From Lepidostoma basale (taxonomy: Eukaryota; Arthropoda; Insecta; Trichoptera; Lepidostomatidae): a stretch of DNA of 64,000 nucleotides. A program made the position numbers and the translations under genes. Within the stretch, counting starts at the first letter, position 1, and each line of letters starts with the position of its first letter. The notes beneath the pieces are model-generated. The model saw only the letters and a list, made by a program, of their open reading frames with translations. It was not told the DNA's origin and did not search any database. Below are positions 20,015 through 30,429 of the stretch, piece after piece. The stretch lies in the NCBI GenBank assembly GCA_022606425.2, contig JAHDVF020000742.1, positions 468,118-532,117 of the forward strand, given 5' to 3'.

Positions 20015-20600
20015 CTTGTAGACAAATATTGAATTTTACCCATTATGGGTGTATTAATCATTAAGAATTAATTGTATCTCAATAGAGACAAAGATGTAAA
20101 TTATTTGGAAACAGAATATGGTGGGCGAGGCGTTTACAGGACTTATGACCTGTCATCGGTTGAGTTAAGCGATCGCTTTATGTAATACAACATTCTCCAT
20201 TCCGCCCTTCTTACGAACACCACGTCTGACAATTACTTTTGAAAGTTGTTAATATGCTACCATGTTGAGAAACATTTCACATATTTTAGTTCAATCTACA
20301 CTAGCGCCATCTATTGAGACTAAGGTAAGCATTAAGCAGAAAATGTTTTATAAAAAAAACTGGTCAAAGTTAAAAGCAAAATAAAAATTGGAGAGTTTTC
20401 TCCAGGCGTTGTCTAGTAATGTGTGATAATTGGGTTGATAGCCTTTCACATTACATTAATAAAGATTTTCTGCTTAATTCTTAACCCAACCAAAGGCAGG
20501 TCATAAGTCCTGTAAACGCCTCGACCACCATATTTTGTTTCCAAATAATTTACATCTTCGTCTCTATTGAGATACAATTAATTCTTAATATTTTATGATT
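20015..20600. repeat. FB3 inverted-repeat element
   Basis: Arms 20060-20169 and 20480-20589 are reverse complements over 110 bp with about 7 mismatches. The left unit (to about 20330) matches single-arm copies at 23815 and 45725, including CAGGACTTATGACCTGTCAT, AGCGATCGCTT and CACTAGCGCCATCTATTGAG. Confidence 0.8.
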
Positions 20601-20649
20601 GTTTAAAAATCTTCTATTAATTAAAAAATGTTTCAAATTCAACAATGTT

Positions 20650-20932
20650 CGTCGTATCGAACGCTCGCGCTGCCAATAGAAACGAGTGACCGAACATTCA
20701 ATAACATTTCGCAAAGCTGAAATAAATTCGGCGTTTAAGAATCAATCCGACATTCCCGCCGATTTACCCGCTACAATAAAAACTAATTCAATTGTGACCG
20801 GAGAATTAAACACTTCTTTACTGACGCGGACTGCTGAACGTGCTTTTGCCAACGAAATCCAAGCCACCCGCCAAATTGTACACTTAATGAACAAAATCAA
20901 GGATAATATACAAATATAAGGGGTACAAATAA
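20650..20932 (+). other. Open frame of unknown nature (77 codons)
   Basis: Frame 20686-20919 is unlike anything recognised. It lies upstream of a mariner fragment in the same orientation but does not resemble mariner. Confidence 0.2.
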
Positions 20933-20934
20933 GT

Positions 20935-21083
20935 CCTCGCTGTTTTTAATCGATGCAGATCCATGTCAGGTACCAGAAGAACTTGCAGAATCATTAGGAG
21001 TTGAATAATAAATAATTTCGAAACGTTTAAAAGACTTTGGAATGATTAAAACAGAAGGTTCTGTATGAATTGAAGCCGAGAGA
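20935..21083 (+). pseudogene. mariner-type transposase N-terminal remnant
   Basis: Translation LFLIDADPCQVPEELAESLG, two stops, then IISKRLKDFGMIKTEG: the paired-type helix-turn-helix DEDPCQ...LAExLGV...ISRRLKxLG of mariner transposases. Only ~50 codons remain. Confidence 0.7.
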
Positions 21084-21089
21084 AATTCT

Positions 21090-21156
21090 CAGGGCTATAC
21101 ACAAACATGGTGTTTGTATAGCCCTGACGAAGCTCGCTACGGAGTGAAACCGGTTG
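21090..21156 (+). ncRNA. Hammerhead-like core with a helix-I hairpin (CCGG type)
   Basis: CTGACGA at 21124-21130, a weak stem II (CTC 21133-21135 with GAG 21142-21144), GAAA at 21146-21149, then CCGG. Immediately 5' is a strong hairpin (GGGCTATAC...AAAC with GTTTGTATAGCCC), and TC directly precedes it, as expected of order TC, helix I, CTGANGA, helix II, GAAA. A matching helix III is not obvious. Confidence 0.5.
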
Positions 21157-21444
21157 GAGCTACCTTACTCAAACAAAGTGGTTTGAACTAAGTGAAAAAG
21201 TGGTTAATTTTATTTTTAAATATGTGAAACCTCCAAATAAAGGCTTCGTATCAAAGTTTAAACCATCAATTTTTAATAGTAAACACGATTGTTTAGTGGT
21301 TTTACTTGGATTTAATTTAAATAAATTATATAAATTGTGACAAATTTGTTTCGCCTTGCGAGAACATTCTCAAACTTTTTTTGTTGGTGGTTGTTGGTTT
21401 GATTTTAGTGGTTGTTGGTTTAATTTAACTCTTTTTGTAAGTGG

Positions 21445-21768
21445 TTGTTGGTTTCAGATAAAGCAGCAATTATCTCCGAATGCCTGAGGGGCACTGTTTG
21501 CGACTATAAGCATTTGCTACTGAAAAGCAATTTTATAATCTACAAAATATGCATCAGACCCATAATGACTTACAGAATCGAAGCAGGAGCAGACACTGTC
21601 GAACGAATCATTTTCTTAAAACACCAGTAATGAAAACATTGAAACGTATCGTGGTTGAATATCTTACGGAGAATTTCGCAGAACCTGTTATATTGATGAC
21701 TTTGTGAGATGGAGTAGGCAGAGAAGGTGATTCCGGAGAGACCATGTTGAAAGAACATTGAGGATCTA
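21445..21768 (+). mobile_element. RTE-L/M-like fragment, degraded
   Basis: DKAAIISECLRGTVCDYKHL and YKICIRPIMTYRIEAGADTV match RTE-L; downstream frames carry degraded FVRWSRQRR-like text up to CCATGTTGAAAG (about 21750). Confidence 0.65.
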
Positions 21769-21774
21769 GCGAGT

Positions 21775-21975
21775 CTTTCCCTTTACTATTTCCCATCATC
21801 TGGGGTCAGCCCTCCTCGTACGAAGACTCCAAACATTTCTATCCTGGCTCATCTCCACTGTCAAGTTCTCGTGTTTTAGCTCCTTTTTCATGTTGGCCCA
21901 CCATGTTGCTATTGGTCGGCCTCTTCCTCTTGATATTGTGGGAATGCTGAAGGTTTTTTGTTCAATGTGTTGATT
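21775..21975 (-). mobile_element. Unclassified RTE-like 3' fragment
   Basis: Minus-strand frame: SIPTISRGRGRPIATWWANM, KKELKHENLTVEMSQDRNVW, RTRRADPR, the C-terminus of another RTE-type LINE. It abuts the RTE-L/M piece tail to tail. Confidence 0.65.
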
Positions 21976-21989
21976 GATTGTTATTATAA

Positions 21990-22086
21990 TATTTAACATG
22001 ATTCTTGTTATTGATGATATTATGATTGTTATTATTTAACATGATTCTTGATATTATGATTGTTATTATTTAACATGATTCTTCAT
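21990..22086. repeat. Short direct repeats
   Basis: TTAACATGATTCTTG is repeated three times with ATTATGATTGTTATTAT between, at unit lengths of about 35-46 bp. Confidence 0.75.
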
Positions 22087-22089
22087 ATT

Positions 22090-22678
22090 TGTGTCAATGT
22101 CATTGCCATATATCTCTCCTCTCTTACCACTATGGTGGAAGGTTTGGTAGACTTTGTGTCGTTTCCAAGTACACTGGGTGTAATATTTTGAGTAACCCAT
22201 TACAATAACATTCAATATCTTTTAAAAACAATAAAATCGAAAATGCTTGTAAAATAAGGCAAACGTAAAGCCATTATTACAAAATTAATAAATGCTTTTA
22301 CAAAATTGAAAAACTTTGAGTAGAACATAAGAATAAGAAATGTTTTATAACATAATATTTTCATTTTCTTATGTTGATATACTCAGTACTTGCCTGTCTT
22401 GATGCCGTGGTTTGAGTCCGTTATGCATAATACAGTCAGCTGTCGTGGGTCGAATAATTTAATCTCAACCGAAACGGCTTTAATTCTTTTTTTATTATTA
22501 TTACTTCGCGCGCAAATTCGTTTTGTTGTACGCCATTTTGTAATAGGTCAGACCAGCCGCTAGCCCGCGCAATGGACGGGTAACATTACAATAGGGTAGT
22601 GCAGTGAACCTAATTACAAAATCTAAAATATTATCTTTCTTATCAATTCTACTATTCAGTGGAGCATAAAAATCGAAA
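22090..22678. other. Unassigned stretch
   Basis: No gene recognised. A GC-richer patch at 22500-22580 has no identifiable identity. Confidence 0.4.
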
Positions 22679-22679
22679 C

Positions 22680-23305
22680 AAACTAACTAACTAACCATCA
22701 CGCCGTCTCCCCGAAGTGGTAGACAGAAAGAATGGACGGCCACACTTTTCTTTCCTGACATATTTCTTTGATTCCTCAATATTCATACATCGTGTCATGC
22801 ACGCGCGTCGATTTCTCTGACCCCCCACGTGGCTAACATTTAATATTTGATTTATTTGATCGTGTCACGTTTTCCTCGGTCTTCCTCTACTTCTAGTTCC
22901 ATTTACATCGTTAACATATAATTTTTTAACCATTCTTTCTTTATTCATTATTTCCATGTGTCCAAACCATCTTAATAATCCTTTCATTATTTTGTTCACA
23001 GCACCATCATTCGCACCGCATTTACTTCTCATATTTTCATTCGACACTATCATACACAGAGTATCTACACATTCGTCTAAGAGATCTCGTTTATACTGCA
23101 TTTATTCTATTTTCATCCTTCTATTGCCAGTTCAATGCTTCGCTTCCATACAAAAGGGACGGTACAAGAAAACCATTGTGGAGTGCCATTTTAGCTTTTT
23201 TGGATAGGTTTTTGTTTGTGATGACAACTTTAATTGCACCATTCACTTTGTTGCCTGCCCCAACCCTTCTTGAAATATCCCTCTCCACTCGCCCATCTTC
23301 GTTTT
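22680..23305 (-). mobile_element. RTE-A1 LINE 3' fragment, long
   Basis: CTAA tail at 22680-22694. Minus strand: RGRPRKT (frame 23101-22865), RWFGHMEIMNKERMVKKLYV, RSKCGANDGAVNKIMKG. Further upstream to 23305: ValiTNKN-type text ending in the GRVERDISRRVGAGNKVNGA region. Frameshifts at about 23050 and 23110. Confidence 0.8.
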
Positions 23306-23309
23306 GTTG

Positions 23310-23712
23310 TACGCCAACTATTCAATGGTGCATAAACATAAAAAAAATCCATGTCATCATAAACATCGTTTAATTATCAATTATTTAGGGATAAGAAGTG
23401 TTGCCTTTTATACTTGTGGAGAATCTTCGACAAATCCGCCACTTTGAAGACTATCTGTCTTCATGTCTTGGACGCTTGTCTTCGACAGCGTTGGTATTGA
23501 TTGCTTTATCTCAGAGTTTCTTAACCGTATTGAAAGAATCACTCCCTTTACCACAGTTTACATCTTGTAGGTTGTCTGGATATTGTGAGTTTTTTTTGCT
23601 GGCTGATATAGCCGCATACAGGAGATACAAGAGTCAGCGAGATACAGGAGTCGATGTTTATTTAAATAAATATAATTATACTTTGAATTACAAAACTTTT
23701 TATTTTTACTGA
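23310..23712. other. Unassigned stretch
   Basis: Contains a 104-codon plus frame (23398-23712) with no recognised motif. The last part leads into the hammerhead-like motif at 23717. Confidence 0.35.
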
Positions 23713-23716
23713 ACTC

Positions 23717-23750
23717 AGACATGTTTCGGTTACAAGTAACCTTTATCAAT
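23717..23750 (-). ncRNA. Hammerhead-like core with decayed first box (CATG type)
   Basis: Minus strand: TTGATAA, stem II GGTTAC/GTAACC (perfect 6-bp arms, 2-base spacer), GAAA, CATG, TC. The first box deviates from CTGANGA at two invariant positions, the same two as in FB1. Confidence 0.45.
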
Positions 23751-23814
23751 GTATACAATTTTAATAATCAGATAAAATAGAGCGGTCACTAGTACAACAT
23801 TTTGAATGTATACA

Positions 23815-24140
23815 CATTCTTGTAGACAAATACTGGATTTTACCCATTGCGGATAAACTATTATTTTTTTATAAGGATTAATTGTATCTCAATAGAGACG
23901 AAGATGTAAATTGTTTTTCTGGGAACAGAATGTGGTGGCCGAGGCGCTTACAGGACTTATGACCTGTCATTGGTTGGGTTGAGCGATCGCTTTAAGTTTA
24001 ACAACATTCCCCATTCCGCCTTTCTTATGACCACCACGTCTGACAAATTTTTTCAACTTGTATATATGCTAGAATACCATGCTTATCTTTACATTTTTAA
24101 GTTCACTCTACACTAGCGTCATCTATTAAGATTGTACTAA
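23815..24140 (+). repeat. FB3 unit, single arm
   Basis: Matches the left unit of the 20015 copy: TTGTAGACAAATA, TTAATTGTATCTCAATAGAG, ACAGGACTTATGACCTGTCA, GAGCGATCGCTTTAA, CTACACTAGCGTCATCTATT. Confidence 0.75.
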
Positions 24141-24164
24141 ATGGAGATCGAGTTATGTATAAAA

Positions 24165-24277
24165 GTGAAAGGGATATAATTAAGAATGAGGAGAGGGGAG
24201 ATGTAACGGGAACATATCGAGTGGAAGGGGTATAATTAGGATTGAGGAGAGAGGAGACGTAACGGGAACATATCGAG
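24165..24277. repeat. 57-bp tandem duplication
   Basis: Two adjacent copies of a 57-bp unit ending GTAACGGGAACATATCGAG, with a few substitutions. Confidence 0.85.
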
Positions 24278-24279
24278 CA

Positions 24280-25125
24280 TGGGAATTGAATTTTTATTTA
24301 TGGCTTTTTTAATTTCTAAAATTTCTAAATTGATTAAATTTAGGTTTTTATTATTAATATGCGGAATTTCAATACCGTTTTTTTTTATTAAATGTATGAT
24401 TATTTTCAATTAAATGATTAGCGAACTCCGAAAAAATATTATCTTATATTAAAATTAAGCGTTGTGTTTCCTACGTAGAATGACGTGCAATTAATACAAA
24501 TTTATTTATTTTAAAAAAAATGGCCGTGAGAGATTTTTTTTATGGAAAGGGATTGCTAGATTAAAAAGTTAACGAACCTGTGTGTTCGATAAATCATTTC
24601 AACCGCATTTATTCGAATTTGAATTATTACAATTAGTGCACAGGAATATTGTGCTCTCACCGCACGTATGTTGGGAACCTACCCAGGCGCGGACCCTCGA
24701 TGCGGGAACTGTGAGTATTTTGATTGAAAATTCTCCTTGGGTAATTTCCAGTAAGTAACTCGGTTGTGGGAGCCCAGGCCGGCCGCATAATCGATTTGCA
24801 AATTACCTATTTGTACTAGAAAACCACATGAGACTACCGCGTCTAACACGTGTGCACGTGAATGTGCATAATTGATTAGTTTTCATTAGAAATTTGTTGC
24901 TTTATTATAATTGAATTTGTACAAATATCGCTGTAATTTCAATTTTAATGTAAATGCATCACGTCGAATGGTTCTTCATCGTGATTGGATGACTGCTCAT
25001 TTGCTATATTATCTCCTTCTTTTTCTTTTTTCGTATAAAACAGTAATTCGAATGCTTCTTCATTGTGATTGAATGACTGTTCAATTGCTGTAACATTATT
25101 TTCTTCTTTTTTTATATACTATATA
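24280..25125. other. Unassigned stretch
   Basis: AT-rich with a GC-richer island at 24640-24800 (CCGGCCGC near 24780). No coding or RNA identity. The phrase TTCTTC.TTGTGATTG.ATGACTG occurs twice (24972 and 25058). Confidence 0.35.
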
Positions 25126-25127
25126 CA

Positions 25128-25590
25128 ACGTTAGAAAAGTAGCGTTAAAAGTGTACTGCTGTACGGATATGAGACTTGGAAGTCTACTGCGGACGTTATT
25201 GGTAAACTCCAGGTGTTTATAAATAAGTGCCTTAGCTCAATATTCAAAATCCATTGGCCCCAAACAGTGTAGAATGCCATTCTCTGGACCATGGCAGGCG
25301 AAAAGCCAATTAAAGAACAAGTCGCTAGACGCAAATGGCAGTGGATCGGTCACACTCTGAGACGGAACCCAGCCTGCATCGCTCAGGGTGCACTGGACTG
25401 GTCCCCTATGGGGGGAAAGAGAAAGCGAGGCAGACCTAGAGCCACCTGGAGAAGAACCCTGCAGGACGAAGCTCACTTGGGATGATGTTAGGCATCAGGC
25501 ATGCGATAGAGTCGGGTGGAGAAGATTCCTTGATTGAAGATATGCACCACGGAGGTGTGACAGGACAAAAAAAAGAAGAAGAAGATACAA
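25128..25590 (+). mobile_element. Unclassified RTE-like 3' fragment
   Basis: Plus strand: LLYGYETWKSTADVIGKLQV, FINKCLSSIFKIHWPQTV, a stop, then KPIKEQVARRKWQWIGHTLR, RKRGRPRATWRRTLQDEA. The tail is purine-rich with GAAGAAGAAGA at 25573-25584. A SINE1 begins right after. Confidence 0.75.
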
Positions 25591-26225
25591 CGACGACCAT
25601 CGTGGTCGAGTGGAAAGTGTTTTGACTGTCCCATCGAAGGCTCCGGGTTCGATTACCGGCGAGGGCAGTGTGATTGTCAGGTGTAGAATTCACGTGACAA
25701 TAAAATGGCGATAGATTAGCTATAGAAGGTCCTATAGAAGACTATTAGGAATTAGAAAGAGACCACATCACGAATGAGGAAGTTCTTCAAGGAATCGAAG
25801 GAGGAAGACACCTGCTCAGGACCTTGTCCGAAAGGCGTGCAAGATGGATCGGCCATGTAATACGTCAAGAAGGTCTCTTGCATGCCATAATGGAGGGTAT
25901 GACCGAGGGGACAAACTCTAGGGGACGCCCACGCCGAGAGTACCTGGAGGACCTGTTGATGGACATGCGCTGCTCATCATATGCAGATTTCAAAAGAGCC
26001 CCACAAGACAGGGAAGAATGGAAGAGATAAATAGAAGAAATTGCTGCACCAATCCCAGGATTGAAACTTTCTAACTCTAACTAAGATTAGCTACCTATCA
26101 CATGTCACGAGAATCACTATGATAGCTATAATAATACCCATTTACATAGATTTGGCTCATGCTGTCATGATGTAAAGAGCGATGCAACAAAAAATAACAA
26201 AAAATAATAAGAAAAATAATAATTG
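25591..26225 (+). mobile_element. SINE1 copy split by an RTE insertion
   Basis: Perfect A box TGGTCGAGTGG (25603-25613) and B-like GGTTCGATTAC (25646-25656). The body runs to 25722, is interrupted by 25723-26083, and resumes with AGATTAGCTACC through GATGTAAAGAGCGATGCAAC to an AAT-rich tail. Confidence 0.85.
25723..26083 (+). mobile_element. RTE-like LINE fragment inserted in SINE1
   Basis: Contains LSERRARWIGHVIRQEGLLH, NSRGRPRREYLEDLLMDM, KRAPQDREEWKR, stop, then a TAACTC tail. It is flanked by a 10-bp target duplication AGATTAGCTA (25713-25722 and 26084-26093). ~360 bp, 5'-truncated. Confidence 0.85.
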
Positions 26226-26229
26226 TCAG

Positions 26230-26872
26230 ATATAAAATTTTAATTTATATTATATTTATATGAGTAGTATTTAAATATCCGAAATTCGTAAGAGCGAAAA
26301 AATCGAAGTTCATAATATGACACGTATATACATATGCAGTACGTGCTCTGCGATACAGTTTTTCAAGAACTTTGTTATTTCATATAAAATATTACCCGAT
26401 GGAACAAAATTTAAAGTTTAAACTTGGAATTGTTTCGAACATCGATTTCGATTCCAATAACCGGAGTTCAATCTGTAACGTCTTTGGCTTCCATTTGTTT
26501 TGAGCGGGAAAACGATTTGAAATTAGAATAGAACGAAACTTTTCAAATAAAGAACTCGGCGCTGGAAACAAAAAACGTATTGTTTTGAAACAGGTGCTAT
26601 ACATCATTTGAAATTCGAAGAGAACACAATTTATAGCAATTTGATGTTTAAAATATTTGTATTTTTTTTTAAGATGATAAATGTCTTCATTTAAAATGCC
26701 GATTTATAAGACAACGCCATTGGAATTTGGTTTTGAATATCATTTTAGTTTGATTCTGAATTTTAAAATAATATTTTGAATTTAGCTTTAGAATATTTTG
26801 AATAAGCTTATATAAAAAATATTTTTAGGTAATCGCTTTTCTTGTGTGATGTATATATAGGTAAGTATCATA
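26230..26872. other. Unassigned AT-rich stretch
   Basis: No element recognised. A short minus-strand frame at 26392-26607 has no motif. Confidence 0.35.
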
Positions 26873-26874
26873 AT

Positions 26875-27075
26875 ACATATAGATGAAAACGTAAGTTTTC
26901 TAGAAATTTTATTATACTCGTATTTCATGGGAGTCAGATGCTTCGTCTTGCTAGAATATTATCAAATGCTTAGCAAGCATTAATAAAATTCCATAATAAT
27001 TATTGAGCAAGCTTAAACGTGTCACTTCTAGTTAATTTAATAAAAAAAACTTTTACCCATATATTTAATATGAAG
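26875..27075. repeat. FB1 foldback element, degraded
   Basis: GATGAAAACGTAAG, TTTTCTAGAAATTTTATTAT, then GCTTCGTCTTGCTAGAATA and AAACGTGTCACTTCTAG. The right arm is eroded. Confidence 0.55.
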
Positions 27076-27094
27076 TTTTATATTATTTTTCAAA

Positions 27095-27475
27095 CATCTT
27101 TTTCTTCTTCTTCTTTGCTAGCCTTCTTCCCTCCACTGCTGGATATACGCCTCTTCCAATTTCCTTCACTCGTCTCTATCCTGCCCCCTTTGTATCCAAG
27201 ATTTTCCAACCCTTTTGACAATATCATCGGTCCATCTCATCGGTGGCCTTCCGACACTTCGCCTATTTGCCCATGGTCTCCAACTGAGTATCCTGGGTGC
27301 CCATCTGTTGCCACCCTATCTAGCCAAGTGTCCAGCCCATTGCCATTTCAATTTTGCCACTCGGTCCATGACGTCAGCAACCCTGGTGCGGCGACTAATT
27401 TCTTCATTCCTTATGCGGTCACGCAAAGCTCACACCAAGTATATGTTTTTTCACGTACCTCTGTGTGTACATGAG
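27095..27475 (-). mobile_element. RTE-I LINE 3' fragment
   Basis: Minus strand: RDRIRNEEISRRTRVADVMD, AKLKWQWAGHLARQ, RWAPRILSWRPW, SVGRPPMRWTDDIVKR, EWRKLEEAYIQQWREEG, then GAAGAAGAAGAAA. The order of motifs matches RTE-D, but the sequence is a separate family. Confidence 0.75.
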
Positions 27476-27536
27476 CCTGTGCACACTTTTTGAAGTAAGA
27501 GTTGTTTTCAAATATATTTGATCTTAATTCATTTTC

Positions 27537-27768
27537 TTACCTAACCTAACCTAACCTTACCATCACTTTCTTTGGAGTGGTAGGCAGAGAGGACGGACAT
27601 CAACAATACTCTATCATGACATAAACTATCGCGCCTTCTCTACATTCATACACCTCCACACGCACTTTGGTAAATTTTTCGAACATCGAACATTGCCGCC
27701 TTTTAGTGATTGATTGGTCATGCAGTGTTTTTCTCGGCCTTCCTCGACTTCTCTTTCGATACAAATAA
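27537..27768 (-). mobile_element. RTE-A2 fragment with a CCTAA-type tail
   Basis: Minus-strand RTE-A C-terminus, degraded (RGRPRKTLHDQ-like, then GGNVRCSK). The 3' tail at 27538-27560 reads CCTAA repeated about three times, equal to the insect telomeric unit, where other copies have CTAA. Confidence 0.7.
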
Positions 27769-27802
27769 TTAAAAAAATATATATTATTATATATTTATAG
27801 AC

Positions 27803-28595
27803 ATGTATCTACGATGAAGGATCTCGGAATCATCTATGAGAGTAGGCTGACTTTTCGTGCACATATCGAGAGGATTTGTGGCATTGCACTGAGGATGTTG
27901 GGGTTCATCGTCCGGACCGGAAGAGTTTTCAGGGATCCCAATGTGCTCAGAGTCCTATACAACGCATTGGTTCGGAGCAGGCTCGAGAGTGGTTCTGTGA
28001 TATGGAGTCCTCACGAGGCGAGATATTCCGTTATGCTGGAGAGGGTTCAGAAAAATTTCTGAGGTATCTCTACATGAGGGAGTATGGTAGTTATCCGTGG
28101 CTCTATCCCACGGCATTTATTCTGGGAATGCTCGGAGCCAATTCTTTACAGCTTCGAAGAGATGGACATCTAATAACCCATGTCTTCAGATTAATTAGGG
28201 GATACTTTGAGAACTCGGCCGTACTGGAGGATGTTGGTCTTTTTGTCCCCGATAGATATCTCCGACAGCGACAGCACAGATTGTTTTACCTACCGGCCGC
28301 CAGAACCAATCTGCCTCTGGTGACACCGGTGGGAAGAGCAATTAGTCTGCTGAACGCGGTCTCCTCGGAGATCGACGTCTTTCATGTTAGTGAAAGTACG
28401 TTCAGGGGGCAAATACTATTGACTTTAGAAAGTATCTTGTCTTCCTAATGTCGAACCATCTCTAATGCGTTCCTGGTACTTTGTTGTATTATAATAATAT
28501 TTTACCTGTACTTAATAGATGCCTTAAATATTTTACTGTTTGTAATGTCTATTGAGTTAATAAACTGATTTGATTTGATTTGATTTGATTTGATA
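27803..28595 (+). mobile_element. Family-J jockey-like LINE 3' fragment
   Basis: Frame 27814-28062: MKDLGIIYESRLTFRAHIER, LRVLYNALVRSRLESGSVIW. After a frameshift near 28058 frame 2 continues to 28448: FLRYLYMREYGSYPWLYPTA, RLIRGYFEN, RTNLPLVTPVGRAI, QILLTLESILSS, stop. The 3' end is a TTGAT repeat (28567-28594). This is the C-terminal domain after reverse transcriptase in jockey-type LINEs. Confidence 0.8.
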
Positions 28596-28604
28596 TCACT
28601 TCTT

Positions 28605-28985
28605 GAATCATGACGTACGCTGTAGAGATGCGGGCTGACACTGTGCGAACCAAGGGACTACTAAGAACATCGGAGATGAAGGTCCTAAGATCAATTACTG
28701 GAAAAACTCTCCGAGATCGTGTCCGTAACGTAGACATAAGAAAAACTTGCGAAATAGAGGATATCGTTCAGTGGAGTAGATCCAGAAGAAGATAGCCCGA
28801 ATGGATGATGACAGACTTGCATATACAGCCGCTTATGAAATCCCCTCTGTACACCGCCCACCTGGAAGACCGCCTGAAGATGGAGGGACAGCTGGATCTC
28901 ATCATCCGACGTGACATGATTTCTGTGTCACAGATTTTCAGATCCATTAAAAGAAGAAAAAGAAGAAGAAGAAGGCTTCTTGAAT
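28605..28985 (+). mobile_element. RTE-M LINE 3' fragment
   Basis: YAVEMRADTVRTKGLLRTSE, MKVLRSITGKTLRDRVRN, DIVQWSRSRRR, then frameshifts (about 28790) and HIQPLMKSPLYTAHLEDRLK. The tail is AAGAAG repeats (28945-28978). A second, better copy is at 41890. Confidence 0.8.
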
Positions 28986-28989
28986 ATGT

Positions 28990-29435
28990 TAAAAATTAAT
29001 AACTCTAACTTGATTCCAAATTCAATTTTAAAATTTAATGTTCCGTGATTCTATTCTTATCAATTTTTTTAAACAGTCATCGCTTCTGGAAAGCCGTTAA
29101 TTCAATTAGTGTGAAATCATTAATACAAGTTTTTATTAATAAAAAAATATGACAATCATCGCCAACAAAAGAACGCTACAGTCACATTGGTTGGTATACA
29201 GGGATGTTCCAGTCATTGAAAAAACATTCGAGATTTCATTTCGTATATTGAAATGTTCACAATGACGTTGTGAATGAATTTTTGATTATTAAGAATGCTT
29301 CAATCGTTTTCGCTTCCATACCATCTAGGAATTTCTTGTTTTCTTTCCATATCAGCGAATTGCAGGACCGAATTCGATTATAGAGATAAAATATTAATTA
29401 ATAAATGTATAAAAAATCCAAAGAATTGTACATTA
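28990..29435. other. Unassigned AT-rich stretch
   Basis: Possibly includes a few codons of RTE-A near 29150-29180 (TIIANKRT). Otherwise nothing recognised. Confidence 0.3.
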
Positions 29436-29437
29436 GA

Positions 29438-29717
29438 TTGTACATGGAATTCTAGAGCCAACCCTTATGTTTGGATAGGAGATAGGAGCTGGCAAAAGAA
29501 GGATAAAAGTAGAATAAACGTCTTAAAATTGAGATCACTGAGAAGAATGTACAGGAAAACGATATATGATAGAATACCAAACGATGAAACAAGGAACAAG
29601 GCTTAATTAGTTTTGGTATATGGAACGAATTAACGAGAGAAGAATGGTTAAAATGTTGTAAACAAGCAGTGTGAGTGGAAAGAGAATCCGTGGAAGACCA
29701 AGGAAAGCACGGCATAT
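29438..29717 (+). mobile_element. RTE-A2 fragment, degraded
   Basis: NPYVWIGDRSWQKKDKSRIN, LRSLRRMYRKTIYDRIPN, then frameshifts, ERRMVK, SGKRIRGRPRKA. It ends abruptly at about 29717, where an RTE-X fragment begins. Confidence 0.75.
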
Positions 29718-29935
29718 TATAAGAGCGAAAAAGGGACTAGTACGGTTATGTTCAAAGAATGGACACCACCAGACTCCCCTATATTGCATTGCATAATCAG
29801 CCTCGAGGGACTCGTCCTCGTGGAAGACCTCCTAAAAGATGAAAGGACAGCTGGGAATCTACCTCACAGGAGGAGCAACACTCTGGAGAACAGACTACAT
29901 AGGTCTACAACAAGGAAGAAGAAGAAGAATACTTT
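29718..29935 (+). mobile_element. RTE-X 3' fragment
   Basis: FKEWTPPDSPILHCIISLEG, LVLVEDLLKDERTAGNLPHR and GAAGAAGAAGAA tail. Frame relative to the true protein is shifted. It is part of the composite duplicated in reverse at 3520-4000. Confidence 0.75.
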
Positions 29936-29937
29936 GA

Positions 29938-30167
29938 TATAATTTGGTACAAAAAAAATTAAAATGTGTATTTAAAATACATTATATAATAATGATATGT
30001 TTCGCCTTGCTAGAACATAAAAACCGAGGCGAAACCTACACTCTTGACTCTAGAAAACAGACATTTTTATTAGTATTAGATACTTACTCGTAGTTTTACC
30101 TCGTTCTGAAAAAGAATTCTTGAGTCAAATAATAATTCATTAGAATAAAAAAATAAAAAATATATTA
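29938..30167 (+). repeat. FB1-related foldback segment in the duplicated composite
   Basis: Carries TGTTTCGCCTTGCTAGAAC and GAGGCGAAACCTACACTC, the reverse complement of the segment at 3557-3830. Ends with the pre-insertion half of the RTE-E target duplication. Confidence 0.65.
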
Positions 30168-30179
30168 ACACTTCCAGTA

Positions 30180-30398
30180 TTAATATATTTTATTTTTATT
30201 TTATCCAGATGAGTGCCTCGCGAAAAGAGACCAAGAGGTAAACCGAGGTAAAGATGGGTGGATTGCGTGGAACAAGATTGGGAAAATTGAAAGAGCTGGG
30301 GAATGGAGAGAGATGGCCAGAGACAGAGTCAGCGGAGGACCGTTGTGGGGGAGGCCAAATCCCACACCGGGATGTAGCGCCGAGAAATGAATGAATTG
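30180..30398 (+). mobile_element. RTE-E LINE 3' fragment with target duplication
   Basis: Degraded RTE-E C-terminus (REKRPRGKPR-like, then WREMARDRVSGG, VGEAKSHTGM-like) with an AATG tail (30388-30397). ACACTTCCAGTA occurs at 30168-30179 and 30399-30410, a 12-bp target-site duplication; about 25 AT-rich filler bases precede the RTE-E sequence. Confidence 0.75.
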
Positions 30399-30429
30399 AC
30401 ACTTCCAGTAGTCGAATATGTCTAATTTA

